DNA of 60,252 nt from SIG452 sp045631485 (GTDB lineage: Bacteria > Bacillota > Clostridia > UMGS1840), in NCBI GenBank assembly GCA_045631485.1, contig JAZQUU010000021.1, positions 1 to 60,252 on the forward strand, in the 5' to 3' direction. Positions 1 through 9,459 of the stretch are shown here, piece by piece. A program made the translations under genes and the position numbers. Below the pieces are notes generated by a model, which worked only from the letters and a program-made list of their open reading frames with translations, was not told where the DNA came from and searched no databases. Position 1 is the first letter of the stretch. Every line of letters starts with the position of its first letter.

Positions 1-48
1 ATCAAAGAATGTATCGAAGCTTATAAAAAAGAATTTCCGAATAGGTAA
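1..48 (+). CDS. C-terminal end of an unidentified protein (truncated by window start)
   Basis: Frame 1 reads 15 residues ending IKECIEAYKKEFPNR before a TAA at 46-48, just before the ribosome site of pfkA. It is probably the tail of an upstream gene whose body lies outside the window. Nothing can be said about function; it may be co-transcribed with pfkA because the gap is only 36 bases. Confidence 0.45.
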   Translation: MKECIEAYKKEFPNR

Positions 49-84
49 AATTGCAATAGTGATATAAATAACAGGAGAAGAATT

Positions 85-1173
85 ATGATTAAGAGAATTG
101 GTATTTTAACAGGCGGCGGCGATTGCCCCGGCTTAAACCCCGTCATTCGTGCAGTAGTAAAAACTGCAATTGAAAAATACGGTATTACTGTCGTTGGCTT
201 TAAAAACGGCTACAAAGGCTTATACAACAATGAAACTGTTGAACTGACTTTAGAAAACACCTCCGGTATTTTACATAGAGGGGGCACCATTTTATTTAGC
301 TCCAATAAAGATAATCTGTTTGATTATCTCGTACCCGATGAAAACGGCAATATGGTAAAGAAAAATGTTTCCCACGTTGGTGTGGAAAACATTAAGAAGA
401 ACAATATTGACGCTATGATTATTATCGGTGGAGACGGTACTCTGACAAGCGGTAGAGATTTTGCTCGTTTAGGTGTACCTGTCATCGGGGTTCCCAAAAC
501 CATTGATAATGACTTATCTTCCACCGATACCACCTTCGGCTTTGATACTGCAGTTGGTGTTGCAGCAGAAGCATTGGACAGAATCCACACCACCGCAGAA
601 TCCCATCATAGAATCATCACCGTGGAAATTATGGGAAGATATGCAGGCTTCTTGGGATTATCAGCAGGTATTGCAGGTGGTGCAGATGTTATCTTAATCC
701 CCGAAATTCCTTACGATATCAATAAAGTGGCAGACCATATCAAGAACCGTATTGCAAACGGCAAAGAATTCTCCGTTGTTGCAGTTGCAGAAGGTGCAAA
801 ATCTGTAACCGGTGAAGTGGTAATTCAGAAAGTAATCGAAAACAGTCCCGACCCGGTTCGCTTAGGCGGTATTGCACAGAAAGTGGCAGAAGATTTGGAA
901 GCAATGGTTGGTCTGGAAGCGCGTGCTACCATCTTAGGACACATTCAGAGAGGCGGTTCTCCCTCTTCTGCAGACAGAATTTTGTCCACCCGTTACGGCG
1001 TAGCTGCAGTTGAGCTTGCAATGGCAGGTAAATTCGGCAATATGGTTGCCTTAAAAGACAATCAGATGACTTACGCTTCCTTAGAAGATGTTATCGGTGC
1101 CAACAAAGCAGTTGACCCGAGCGGAGAACTGGTACAGGCTGCAAAAGCCATCGGTACTTGCTTTGGTGACTAA
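85..1173 (+). CDS. pfkA: 6-phosphofructokinase
   Basis: Phosphorylates fructose 6-phosphate to fructose 1,6-bisphosphate in cytosolic glycolysis. Seen: N-terminal GGDCPGLN nucleotide loop (about residues 11-18), GGDGT at 115-119 and PKTIDND at 137-143 with the catalytic Asp at 141. The Gly in GGDG (position 104 in E. coli numbering) is the residue of ATP-dependent enzymes, where PPi-dependent ones carry Asp. Lys138 (position 124) is the residue common in PPi-type and mixed 'group III' enzymes. From family knowledge this Gly/Lys combination usually means ATP use. Length 362 aa is normal for that group, longer than the about 320 aa of E. coli PfkA. The start follows an AGGAG ribosome site. Confidence 0.93.
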   Translation: MIKRIGILTGGGDCPGLNPVIRAVVKTAIEKYGITVVGFKNGYKGLYNNETVELTLENTSGILHRGGTILFSSNKDNLFDYLVPDENGNMVKKNVSHVGVENIKKNNIDAMIIIGGDGTLTSGRDFARLGVPVIGVPKTIDNDLSSTDTTFGFDTAVGVAAEALDRIHTTAESHHRIITVEIMGRYAGFLGLSAGIAGGADVILIPEIPYDINKVADHIKNRIANGKEFSVVAVAEGAKSVTGEVVIQKVIENSPDPVRLGGIAQKVAEDLEAMVGLEARATILGHIQRGGSPSSADRILSTRYGVAAVELAMAGKFGNMVALKDNQMTYASLEDVIGANKAVDPSGELVQAAKAIGTCFGD

Positions 1174-1477
1174 TTTGGGTGGTATATGCTACACATATCC
1201 AAAAAATAAAAATGTGATTTGCCATAGATTTTTCATTTTTTATATACTTTACATTCAATATTTCTACAAAATATGTGTAGCATTTCCTATATATCGGAAA
1301 AATAATTCGGTCGGCAAATGCTGCGCATACAACATTTCCTTTTTTAGTAATTTGATAAGAGTATAGTAATTTGATAAACTCGCAAAGATTTTTCTTTTTT
1401 GAAATTATCCATTTTCATGTGGTTTTCGTGTGTGCAGCATTTCCTATATATTTTTAAAATAAAAAGGTGTTTTTAAA
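1174..1477 (+). repeat. Intergenic region with inverted and direct short repeats
   Basis: This 304-base AT-rich gap holds no convincing gene. A 13-base inverted repeat (ATGCTACACATAT at 1186-1198; its complement at 1271-1283) could form a hairpin with a 72-base loop. GCATTTCCTATATAT occurs twice exactly (1280-1294, 1437-1451), with a shorter echo near 1332. TAGTAATTTGATA is repeated at 1345-1357 and 1364-1376. It looks like decayed copies of a small intergenic repeat. A manA promoter must lie here, but I cannot pick one with confidence. Confidence 0.5.
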
Positions 1478-2452
1478 ATGAATCAATTAACTCCTATGAA
1501 ATTAGCTCCCGCCTTTAAGGATTATCTTTGGGGCGGTGAAAAGCTTCGCACCGTGTATGGTAAACAAACGGATATGACTCCTTTAGCGGAAAGCTGGGAA
1601 TTAAGTTGCCATAAAGATGGTTTAAGCACCATTCTCGGCGGTGAATATGACGGACAGACCTTAGATAGATATATCAAGGCAAATCCCGAATGCCTCGGCA
1701 CACTTAGAAAAAGTGACGAGCTTCCTATTTTAATTAAGCTGATTGACGCCAAAAGTAACTTAAGCGTTCAGGTGCATCCCAATGACTTGCAGGCAAAAGA
1801 ATGGGAAAATGAAAACGGCAAAACCGAAATGTGGTATGTGGTTTCTGCAGACGAGGGTGCAAAAATGACCTGCGGTATGAAAAAATCTGTTACCAAAGAA
1901 GATTTGGAAGCTGCTATCAAAAACAATACCGTGGAAGAATTGTTAAATACCACACCTTCCAAAGCAGGGGATGTGTTCTTTGTGGAAGCGGGAACCGTTC
2001 ACGCCATCGGTGCGGGAAATGTGATTGCGGAAATTCAACAGAACAGTAATGTGACTTATCGTTTGTATGATTACAATCGTAAGGACAAAAACGGCAATAC
2101 CCGAGAATTACATATCGAAAAAGGGGTAAAAGCCGCAAACTGTGAGGTCAACGAACCAAGAGAGATTCCGTTATGCTCCGACGGCACCAGACTTTTGGGC
2201 ATTTGCGAATATTTTGCGGTAAAAGAATTAAAGTTAACCGACAAAAAAGAACTGTATGTTGACGAAAAAAGCTATCAGGCGTTAATGGTGGTAAACGGCT
2301 CTGCAAAACTGCAAACCGAAACAGATACCATCACCATAGCAAAAGGGGAAACCGTATTCTTACCTGCAAATCTGGGGGTATATACTCTAATTGGTGAAGC
2401 TACCATCTTGATTACCGCATATCCCTCGGAATCATTTGCTCCGTTGTCATAG
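1478..2452 (+). CDS. manA: Mannose-6-phosphate isomerase, class I
   Basis: Zinc enzyme interconverting mannose 6-phosphate and fructose 6-phosphate, linking glycolysis to mannose and GDP-sugar metabolism. Seen: the N-terminal PAFKDYLWGG signature (11-20), QVHPND (98-103) and TEMWYV (116-121), which carry the usual His/Glu zinc ligands, and VEAGTVHAIGAG (169-180) with a further His. At 324 aa it matches the short Bacillus-type enzymes. The start has AAAAAGGTG upstream. It may supply mannose precursors to the polysaccharide locus 30 kb away (inference). A strong terminator follows. Confidence 0.93.
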   Translation: MNQLTPMKLAPAFKDYLWGGEKLRTVYGKQTDMTPLAESWELSCHKDGLSTILGGEYDGQTLDRYIKANPECLGTLRKSDELPILIKLIDAKSNLSVQVHPNDLQAKEWENENGKTEMWYVVSADEGAKMTCGMKKSVTKEDLEAAIKNNTVEELLNTTPSKAGDVFFVEAGTVHAIGAGNVIAEIQQNSNVTYRLYDYNRKDKNGNTRELHIEKGVKAANCEVNEPREIPLCSDGTRLLGICEYFAVKELKLTDKKELYVDEKSYQALMVVNGSAKLQTETDTITIAKGETVFLPANLGVYTLIGEATILITAYPSESFAPLS

Positions 2453-2484
2453 AAAAAACAGTTAAATGATTGTTTATAAAAAAT

Positions 2485-2525
2485 ATCCCGGATAACCAAA
2501 CGGCTATCCGGGATTTCTTTTTTTG
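2485..2525 (+). terminator. Rho-independent terminator after manA
   Basis: A 10-bp perfect stem, ATCCCGGATA (2485-2494) with its complement at 2505-2514, is followed by a T-rich run (TTTCTTTTTTT). It lies between convergent manA and the AraC-type gene and may serve both. Confidence 0.9.
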
Positions 2526-2557
2526 TATTAAGAAAAACACGATATGTTTGTTTGCCC

Positions 2558-3319
2558 CTATCGGGAATTGATATTCAGCTTGGCAAACTGCTTGTAAAAC
2601 TCTGTGGGAGTGATACCTTCGTGATACTTAAAGAATTTTAAAAAGTATTTATAATCGGTAAACCCACAGGTTGTTGCCACCTGTTTTAAGGGGAGAGTGT
2701 ATTTTAACATCAACAATTTGATATAGAGAATCCGTTCTTCATCAATATATTGTTTCACAGTTTTCTGAAAACTGGTTTTAAACATACGGTTTAGGTAATC
2801 TGCGTTATAGCCAAACTGATTGGCAACCTGAACCGTGGTCAACGGAACATTGCTGTTGGAACGAATCCAGGCTTTGATTTGTTCTGCGATTGTATTGGTA
2901 GTGGGTTGCTTTGCATTGATGGATAGTTCCAACAAAATCATTCTGGTCAGATAGTCTTGCAGTTCTGTGGGCTTATTCATCATACGTGCTTCAATCAGTT
3001 GCCGACAATATAAGGTGATATGATATGGATTTTCCACGGTGATGTGATGAGTGCCTTCCAAAGGATTGGTGGGGGCGTACCAATGCAACCAGAAAAATTC
3101 TGTGTTGGTGCTAAACTGGTATCCGAAGTGACGGACTCCCGGTTCAATCAGTAGAATATCGTTCATGCCGAGCGCATATTCTGTTCCGGCTTTGTTGATA
3201 AAAGCTTCTCCTTTGGTGATAAAGATAATTTCATAGGAATCGTTGATTCGACTGGGGTGTTTCCATTCACCATCGGATATAAATTTCCCCGCGTAATGAC
3301 TTTTTACATTTTCAAACAT
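2558..3319 (-). CDS. AraC-family transcriptional regulator
   Basis: 253-aa regulator with an N-terminal cupin-like ligand-binding region (YEIIFITKGEAFI... then IEPGVRHFG) and a C-terminal double helix-turn-helix (TTVQVANQFGYNADYLNRMFK and VATTCGFTDYKYFLKFFK). This is the usual AraC/XylS layout of sugar-responsive regulators. The ATG at 3319 is chosen because AAGGGGTG lies about 10 bases upstream; a longer reading frame to 3415 has no such site. It is divergent from the first phosphatase-SGNH megaprotein across a 204-base gap, so that gene is its likeliest target (inference). Ligand unknown. Confidence 0.88.
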   Translation of the reverse strand: MFENVKSHYAGKFISDGEWKHPSRINDSYEIIFITKGEAFINKAGTEYALGMNDILLIEPGVRHFGYQFSTNTEFFWLHWYAPTNPLEGTHHITVENPYHITLYCRQLIEARMMNKPTELQDYLTRMILLELSINAKQPTTNTIAEQIKAWIRSNSNVPLTTVQVANQFGYNADYLNRMFKTSFQKTVKQYIDEERILYIKLLMLKYTLPLKQVATTCGFTDYKYFLKFFKYHEGITPTEFYKQFAKLNINSR

Positions 3320-3355
3320 AGTCGGTTTTTCACCCCTTTTATACGTTGTGGAAGG

Positions 3356-3384
3356 TTGTGCAAGATTGCAAAAAAAACTATAAT
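3356..3384 (+). promoter_or_regulatory. Candidate promoter for the first megaprotein gene
   Basis: TTGTGC (3356-3361), a 17-bp spacer and a perfect TATAAT (3379-3384) would give an untranslated leader of about 135 bases before 3524. The -35 is weak, so an activator such as the adjacent AraC-type protein could be needed (inference). Confidence 0.5.
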
Positions 3385-3523
3385 TAAGGTGTACTTTACA
3401 GTAAGTATTGCACATTTCAACGAAAAAGTCAATAGTTTTTTGGAATGTGGCGAAAAAGAAAAATTATGTAAGGTGCAAAAAACTGTATAAAAATATACAA
3501 TATACCAAAAAAGGAGAAAAAGT

Positions 3524-6500
3524 ATGAAGATGAAAAAGCTTTTAGCACTCTTCTTATCACTCATGATGCTGCTGACGTCTTTTGCTTCCACAGCAACAGT
3601 TGCATTTGCAGCAGACACCCAGATTAAGAACATCATCTATATGATCCCCGACGGGGGCGGTATGGATCCCTTTTATCTGGCAGATGCTGTAAAGCAGGCA
3701 GGCGGATTTAATCGTTCTAAATTCCCTTATGCTACACAGCAGACCGTAAACAAAATGTACCTGAAAGACTACCTGGTTGGTGCAGAAACCACCCATAGTG
3801 CAAACTATGCGGTAACTGACTCTGCAGCTTCCGGTACTGCACTTGCAACCGGTAAAAAAACCAATAACTATTATATTGGTATTGACCAGAACAGAAAACC
3901 GATTGCAACCATTTTAGAAGCAGCGCAGACCAAGAATATGAGAACCGGTCTGGTTTCCACCTATCCTTGGGCACACGCTACTCCCGCTTCTTTCTCTGCT
4001 CATGCATTAGACCGTTACTACTATCGTACCATTGCAGAGCAGCAGATCAACCAGGGCTTAGACGTGGTATTACCCTTTAACTCCACCGGCGGCTATGCAT
4101 TTGACGAAGCACAGCAGGAAATTACTGCACGTGGTTACACTCAGGTTACCACTTTGGACCAGATGAAATCCATTCAGCCCGGTACCAAAGTTTGGGGTAG
4201 CTTAGGCGGAGATATGAGCTATGCTCACCGTGATATCACCAATCCTGATTCTTATCCCACTTTAGCAGAAATGACCGATGCAGCGATTAAAGCATTAAAC
4301 GCTAACGACGGCAGAGGCTTCTTCCTGATGGTAGAAGGTAGTGCTGTTGACGGCGGCGGACATGCTAACAACGCTGTGGATATGGTATCTGAATTTATTG
4401 CATTCGACGAAGCTTGTAAAGTGGCAATCGAATTTGCAAAAGGCAGAACCGACACCGTTGTTGTTGCTTGTCCTGACCACGATACCGGTGGTATGACTGT
4501 TAAAAATCAGGCAACTGCAGTATCCTTAGTTCAGAATGGTACCAATCCCGGTACTTCTTATGTAGCTTGGGAAGGCGGTAGCCATACTGCCAGAAACGGT
4601 GGTATTTTCGTATACAAACCCGAAGGCGTATCCGGCATCCCCGGCACCGCTTCTACTCCCGGTGTTGCTTCCAACTGGAACAACTACATTGTGGATAACA
4701 CCGCAATGGCAAAATGGTTAGCAACTTTAATCGATGTTGATTTGGATGAAGTTACCGCAAAATTATTCGTAGACGTATCCCGTATGGGTAAATATACTCC
4801 CACCACCGATACTTACTACGACTATGATGACGGTGTGAGTGTTACCACTTCCGACCATACCGGTTACTTCAAATTCAACGACTACGACTTAACCGTAGTA
4901 AGAAACCAGTCTATTGCAACTTACAATGGTCAGACCATTGATATGAACGGCGAAGTTGCAGTACATTCCGGCGGACGTTTCTATGTTCCCCAGAACTTGC
5001 TGGATCAGTTAGGTATTGAAGTTGATAACAGCGGGGAAGAAGCAATCGCTTCCTCTTTACTGCATGAAGATCTGGCAAACAATGTAATTGACAGTGCTTA
5101 CTGTACCATCAATAAAGATAACGTAACTCTGTTACAGTCCAGCTACACCAAATCTTATGTTACCTTCCAGATTGGTGTACCCAAAACTGCATACTATGAT
5201 GTGCAGATGGTAATTGACACCTCCAACCGTCCCAACTACGGCAACGCGCTGTACGGCGGCGGCTTAACCGGTGTTTTTGACGACGGTCAGAGAATTCAGT
5301 TCAACGGTAAACTGGCAAGCTACACCGAATGGGTAGATGACTTAAGCGACAGCGTACTGTTAACCGAAGGTAATCACACCATCACCTTTACTACCGGCGA
5401 CGGTGCAAACAACATTCTTCTTTACGGCTTACAGCTGGTAGAAAATGTTTCTATGGGCTCTCCGGATGCAACTCCTGCTCCTACTCCGGCACCCACCCAG
5501 AAACCTGTTTATGATTACACCAATATCAACAAAGAAAATGCTCCTTACGCAGGTGTATATGTGGTAGAATCCGATAAAGCAGTAACCTTAACCAACGAAA
5601 CCGGTCATACCGTTACCTTAGCAGCAAACACTCCTGCATATTTCTATATGATTAAAGGTAACAACAATATCACCATGACCGATTCCTCCGCGAAATTAAC
5701 CTTTAGTGCTTTAACCAGCAACGGTATGGATTATATTGATCAGGTTGCTGTAAGCACTACTCCCTTAACCAACACCCACGTGAAAATCGGTTGGGAAGGC
5801 ACCGGCAACATCGTAAACAACATTACCTCTACTTACGGTAATGTTTCCACTTCTTCCAACAGCGTTTCCATCCCCAACTCCAGCTCTGCTACCATCAGTG
5901 TTGACATTGAAGAAGCAGGTCTGTACTACATGGGTGCTATCACCACCAATTCTGCAACTTACTTAAGAATTGAAACTGATACCGGCCATTACGGTCAGTA
6001 TAGCGCAACTGCAGCAAACTCTGCAGCCTGGTATGAAGACGGTACTTCCGGCTCCGATATCTTAATGGTATACTTAAGAAAAGGTACCAACTATATCACC
6101 ATTGCAAACAACGGTACTTCCACAGCTACCGTATCTGCAATCCGTTGCTCCAAAACCAACTCAAGCTCTCTGGCTGTTTATGCTGATCAGCTGAACGTGG
6201 CAAGCTGTAAAGTAGTATACGATGGATATGATCCGGATGCTCCGGTAACCACTCCGGCTCCCACCACCGCTCCTACCGCTACTCCCGTTCCCACTCCGGT
6301 GGCAACTCCCGATTTATCTAATGTTTCCTACACCAATGCTCCTTACGCAGGTGTGTATGAAGTAACTTCCGACAAAGCAGTAACCCTGACCAACGAAACC
6401 GGTCATAAAGTTACTTTAGCAGCAGGCGCAACCGATTACTTCTACCTGATTAAAGGTAATAACAATTTAACCGTATCCGATTCTTCTGCAACTTTAACCT

Positions 6501-9424
6501 TCACCGGTTTAGCAGATAACGGTATGGCATACATCAACAAAGTGGACGAAGGAAATGTTCCTCACCTGATTACCGATACCCATTATAATGTTAACATTGG
6601 TTCCGGTATCTACTTAGGCGCAGGTCAGTCTTCAAGCTTTACGGTAAGCGGAGTAAAAGCAGGTCTTTACTATATGTCTACCGTAACTCCTTCCTCTATG
6701 AACAACCTGAAAGTATCTTCCGATACCGGTTTCTATGATGTATACAATACTACCAATCCCGGAAATGCTTCCTACTACAAATCCGGCACTGATATGGTTC
6801 TCTTGTACTTAAGAGAAGGTGATAACACCATTACCTACACCAACGAAGGAAGTGTGGCAGGTTCTATCACTATCGTTCGTATTTCCAAAACCGATGATAC
6901 CCAGGTTGTATATGCAGATCAGCATTATATCAGCGGTTTACATGTAACTCCTTACACTGCAGAATCCGAACCGACTCCTACCGCAACTCCGGTTCCCACC
7001 GTGAAACCGACTGCAACTCCCGTTCCGACCGTTGCTCCCACCGCAGCTCCCGCTGCTAACGAAATGATCTTTGAGGCACCCTATGCAGGTGTATACAAAG
7101 CATCTTCCGACAAAGCGGTAACCTTAATCAACGAAACCGGTCACAAAGTGACCTTATCCGCAGGCGGCACCGGTTACTACTACATGGTAAAAGGTGTCAA
7201 CACCATGACTACCACCAACAAAGATGCAACCGTAACCATTACTGCTTTGGCAAACAACGGTATCAACTACTTAGGCAATGTTGCTGTTGATTTCGTTCCG
7301 CTGCCGGAAAATCACGTATACTTAGGTTACGATGAAGCAAAGGACGGCGGTATCTGGAACATCGTGGACTTCGTTCACGAAGCACCCGCAGGTTTGACCT
7401 ACGGCAACAGAACCATCACCATTCCTGCAAACAGCAAAGTGGTTCTGTCTACTCCTGAATCCACCGAAGCAGGTTTGTACTACATTGTTGGTAAATCTGA
7501 CATCGATGTACAGTTAAGAGTGGAAACCTCCACCGGTTACTACGGTGTATACAACACTGCACCGGCAAACACCTCCAGTGAATGGCGTGTATGGAGCTAC
7601 GAAGGTTACGACTCCAACGACTGGGTATGGGTATACTTATCCGAAGGCGTGAACTACATCACCATTTACAACAACACCAATCAGGCGATGACCACCAACG
7701 GTGTTCGTCCCTCCAGAGGTAGTTCCTTCCCCGGTATGGCAATGTTCTCTGTTTGTAACGTAATGCCTGCAGAAGATGTTGTGATTCCTACTCCCACTCC
7801 CACACCGACTCCCACTCCCACTCCCGAACCGACTCCGGTTCCGGAAGGTATGGTAGCATACAATGCAGCTTATGCAGGTGTGTATGCAGTAACTACTGAC
7901 GTGGCTACCACCGTTGCTACCCAAATCGGTTCCACCGCTACCGTAGCAGCCGGCGAAACTAAATACATCTACTTGGTAAAAGGTGCAAACACCATCGCTT
8001 TAGGTAATAACGATGCAACCATCTCCATCACCGGCTTAAAAGGCAACGGTATGGATTATATGAGCCAGGTAACTATCGCAACTGAACCCGTAATCTACGG
8101 TCAGGAAGATAACGTTGTAAAAGGCTTGAACAAAACCTTAGCTCCCGGTGAAGAATATGTATTCACCTACACTGCAGGTCAGGCTGGTTTGGTATATCCC
8201 TACATCCTGTTTGGCGGCGGTGAAAAAGTAACCGTTACCACCGACACCGGTTTCTACACCACCCTTGGTTTCTACGGTAACACCGGCACTACCTGGGCTT
8301 GGGAAGATGCAGCTTGGAACAACCTGTCCGTTCTGTATGTAAGAGAAGGTGTAAACACCATCACCATTAAGAACACCGGTAACTCCAATGCATCTATCGC
8401 AAACATCAACATTCATAGTGTTGGTGAATTGGTTGGTAAACAGTGGTCTCATCAGCTGAATGTGGCTTACTTAAAACCCGTAATCGTGGAAGATAACTAT
8501 TCTGCAATCGTGATCGACCGCACCTCCAAAACCGCAACCGTTTCCTACACCAATATGGATGTGGATGACGACGGTATCGTAAGCTTTGTATTAGCATCTT
8601 ACGATGGAAACGGCACTCTGACTGAATTAGATATCACCTATATTGATACCGACGCACAGACCGTTGGTACCACTCAGACCTACTCCGTAGATCTGCCCGA
8701 AGCTACCGGCGTTACCTTAAAAGCAATGCTGATTACCGAAAATTTAGTTCCCAAAGCTACTGTTAAGGTGATGAGCTTAGAAAGCTTAGAAGGTCTGAAC
8801 TTCTCTATCTTAGGTGACAGTATCTCCACTTATAATGGTTGGTCCAACAATACCTCTATGAACACCACCATCGGTGAAAACAAATATTGGTATCCCAGCC
8901 AGTACAACGATTTAACCAGCGCTGATCAGACCTGGTGGAAACAGGTTGCTGACCAGACCGGTATGAACGTGTTGGTTGACAATGCATACTCCGGCGACAG
9001 AATGTGTTACTACGGTCCCGACCGTGCTCTGCAGCTGCACAATAACGAAGGCGTAACTCCCGACGTTATCGCAGTATACTTCGGCACCAACGACTTAAAT
9101 AACAACTGCTGTTCCGTAGACACCTTCAGAACTGAATACGCTGAAATGATTGCAAGCATTCAGGAAAAATATCCCAATGCTGAAATCTACTTACTGAACC
9201 TGCTGTACTTCCAGGGCGACTATGTTGGAAACGTTGCAGGATTCAACGATGTTATTGCTGATACCGCAGAAGCTTATGGCTGCACTCTCGTTGACTTATA
9301 CAACGGCACCGGTATCAACGCTTCTAACTTGTACACCTATATGGGTCAGGGTAATGGTCTCCATCCCAATCAGAACGGTATGGACTTAATTACCGAATGT
9401 GTTGTGGAAGCAATGACAAAATAA
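3524..9424 (+). CDS. Giant secreted alkaline phosphatase / PYAGVY-repeat / SGNH hydrolase protein (copy 1)
   Basis: 1966 aa. Signal peptide 1-30 (KK, hydrophobic core, AFAA). Residues 35-430 are an alkaline phosphatase: metal Asp43 (MIPDGGG), nucleophile Ser100 in TDSAASGTAL, ATPAS near 152, then E271, D276, H280, D318, H319 and H354, matching the metal ligands of E. coli PhoA. About 455-500 resembles the copper-amine-oxidase N-terminal stalk domain; 505-645 is a beta-rich module. Pro/Thr linkers then separate four modules beginning (N/E)APYAGVY or NAAYAGVY at about 673, 939, 1185 and 1449, each about 200-250 aa. C-terminal SGNH hydrolase about 1758-1960: GDSIS with Ser1766, GTND, and NGLHP with His1947. 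No LPXTG or S-layer anchor seen. Likely removes phosphate and acyl groups from an extracellular polymer or host glycan (inference). Confidence 0.85.
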   Translation: MKMKKLLALFLSLMMLLTSFASTATVAFAADTQIKNIIYMIPDGGGMDPFYLADAVKQAGGFNRSKFPYATQQTVNKMYLKDYLVGAETTHSANYAVTDSAASGTALATGKKTNNYYIGIDQNRKPIATILEAAQTKNMRTGLVSTYPWAHATPASFSAHALDRYYYRTIAEQQINQGLDVVLPFNSTGGYAFDEAQQEITARGYTQVTTLDQMKSIQPGTKVWGSLGGDMSYAHRDITNPDSYPTLAEMTDAAIKALNANDGRGFFLMVEGSAVDGGGHANNAVDMVSEFIAFDEACKVAIEFAKGRTDTVVVACPDHDTGGMTVKNQATAVSLVQNGTNPGTSYVAWEGGSHTARNGGIFVYKPEGVSGIPGTASTPGVASNWNNYIVDNTAMAKWLATLIDVDLDEVTAKLFVDVSRMGKYTPTTDTYYDYDDGVSVTTSDHTGYFKFNDYDLTVVRNQSIATYNGQTIDMNGEVAVHSGGRFYVPQNLLDQLGIEVDNSGEEAIASSLLHEDLANNVIDSAYCTINKDNVTLLQSSYTKSYVTFQIGVPKTAYYDVQMVIDTSNRPNYGNALYGGGLTGVFDDGQRIQFNGKLASYTEWVDDLSDSVLLTEGNHTITFTTGDGANNILLYGLQLVENVSMGSPDATPAPTPAPTQKPVYDYTNINKENAPYAGVYVVESDKAVTLTNETGHTVTLAANTPAYFYMIKGNNNITMTDSSAKLTFSALTSNGMDYIDQVAVSTTPLTNTHVKIGWEGTGNIVNNITSTYGNVSTSSNSVSIPNSSSATISVDIEEAGLYYMGAITTNSATYLRIETDTGHYGQYSATAANSAAWYEDGTSGSDILMVYLRKGTNYITIANNGTSTATVSAIRCSKTNSSSLAVYADQLNVASCKVVYDGYDPDAPVTTPAPTTAPTATPVPTPVATPDLSNVSYTNAPYAGVYEVTSDKAVTLTNETGHKVTLAAGATDYFYLIKGNNNLTVSDSSATLTFTGLADNGMAYINKVDEGNVPHLITDTHYNVNIGSGIYLGAGQSSSFTVSGVKAGLYYMSTVTPSSMNNLKVSSDTGFYDVYNTTNPGNASYYKSGTDMVLLYLREGDNTITYTNEGSVAGSITIVRISKTDDTQVVYADQHYISGLHVTPYTAESEPTPTATPVPTVKPTATPVPTVAPTAAPAANEMIFEAPYAGVYKASSDKAVTLINETGHKVTLSAGGTGYYYMVKGVNTMTTTNKDATVTITALANNGINYLGNVAVDFVPLPENHVYLGYDEAKDGGIWNIVDFVHEAPAGLTYGNRTITIPANSKVVLSTPESTEAGLYYIVGKSDIDVQLRVETSTGYYGVYNTAPANTSSEWRVWSYEGYDSNDWVWVYLSEGVNYITIYNNTNQAMTTNGVRPSRGSSFPGMAMFSVCNVMPAEDVVIPTPTPTPTPTPTPEPTPVPEGMVAYNAAYAGVYAVTTDVATTVATQIGSTATVAAGETKYIYLVKGANTIALGNNDATISITGLKGNGMDYMSQVTIATEPVIYGQEDNVVKGLNKTLAPGEEYVFTYTAGQAGLVYPYILFGGGEKVTVTTDTGFYTTLGFYGNTGTTWAWEDAAWNNLSVLYVREGVNTITIKNTGNSNASIANINIHSVGELVGKQWSHQLNVAYLKPVIVEDNYSAIVIDRTSKTATVSYTNMDVDDDGIVSFVLASYDGNGTLTELDITYIDTDAQTVGTTQTYSVDLPEATGVTLKAMLITENLVPKATVKVMSLESLEGLNFSILGDSISTYNGWSNNTSMNTTIGENKYWYPSQYNDLTSADQTWWKQVADQTGMNVLVDNAYSGDRMCYYGPDRALQLHNNEGVTPDVIAVYFGTNDLNNNCCSVDTFRTEYAEMIASIQEKYPNAEIYLLNLLYFQGDYVGNVAGFNDVIADTAEAYGCTLVDLYNGTGINASNLYTYMGQGNGLHPNQNGMDLITECVVEAMTK
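7789..7825 (+). repeat. ACTCCC hexanucleotide tract encoding a Thr-Pro linker
   Basis: Nearly perfect repeats of ACTCCC (some as ACACCG) encode the TPTPTPTPTP linker before the fourth PYAGVY module. Such a tract can slip in replication in steps of two residues without breaking the frame. Confidence 0.7.
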
Positions 9425-9459
9425 GAACGTGATTTTCACATCTTACGTTTTTCCCTATG

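Noticed and set aside
7637..7924. Antisense frame in megaprotein 1 rich in Gly, Ser and Val
   Set aside because: It is the mirror of the Thr-Pro linker codons and biased codon use of the sense gene; no start signal.
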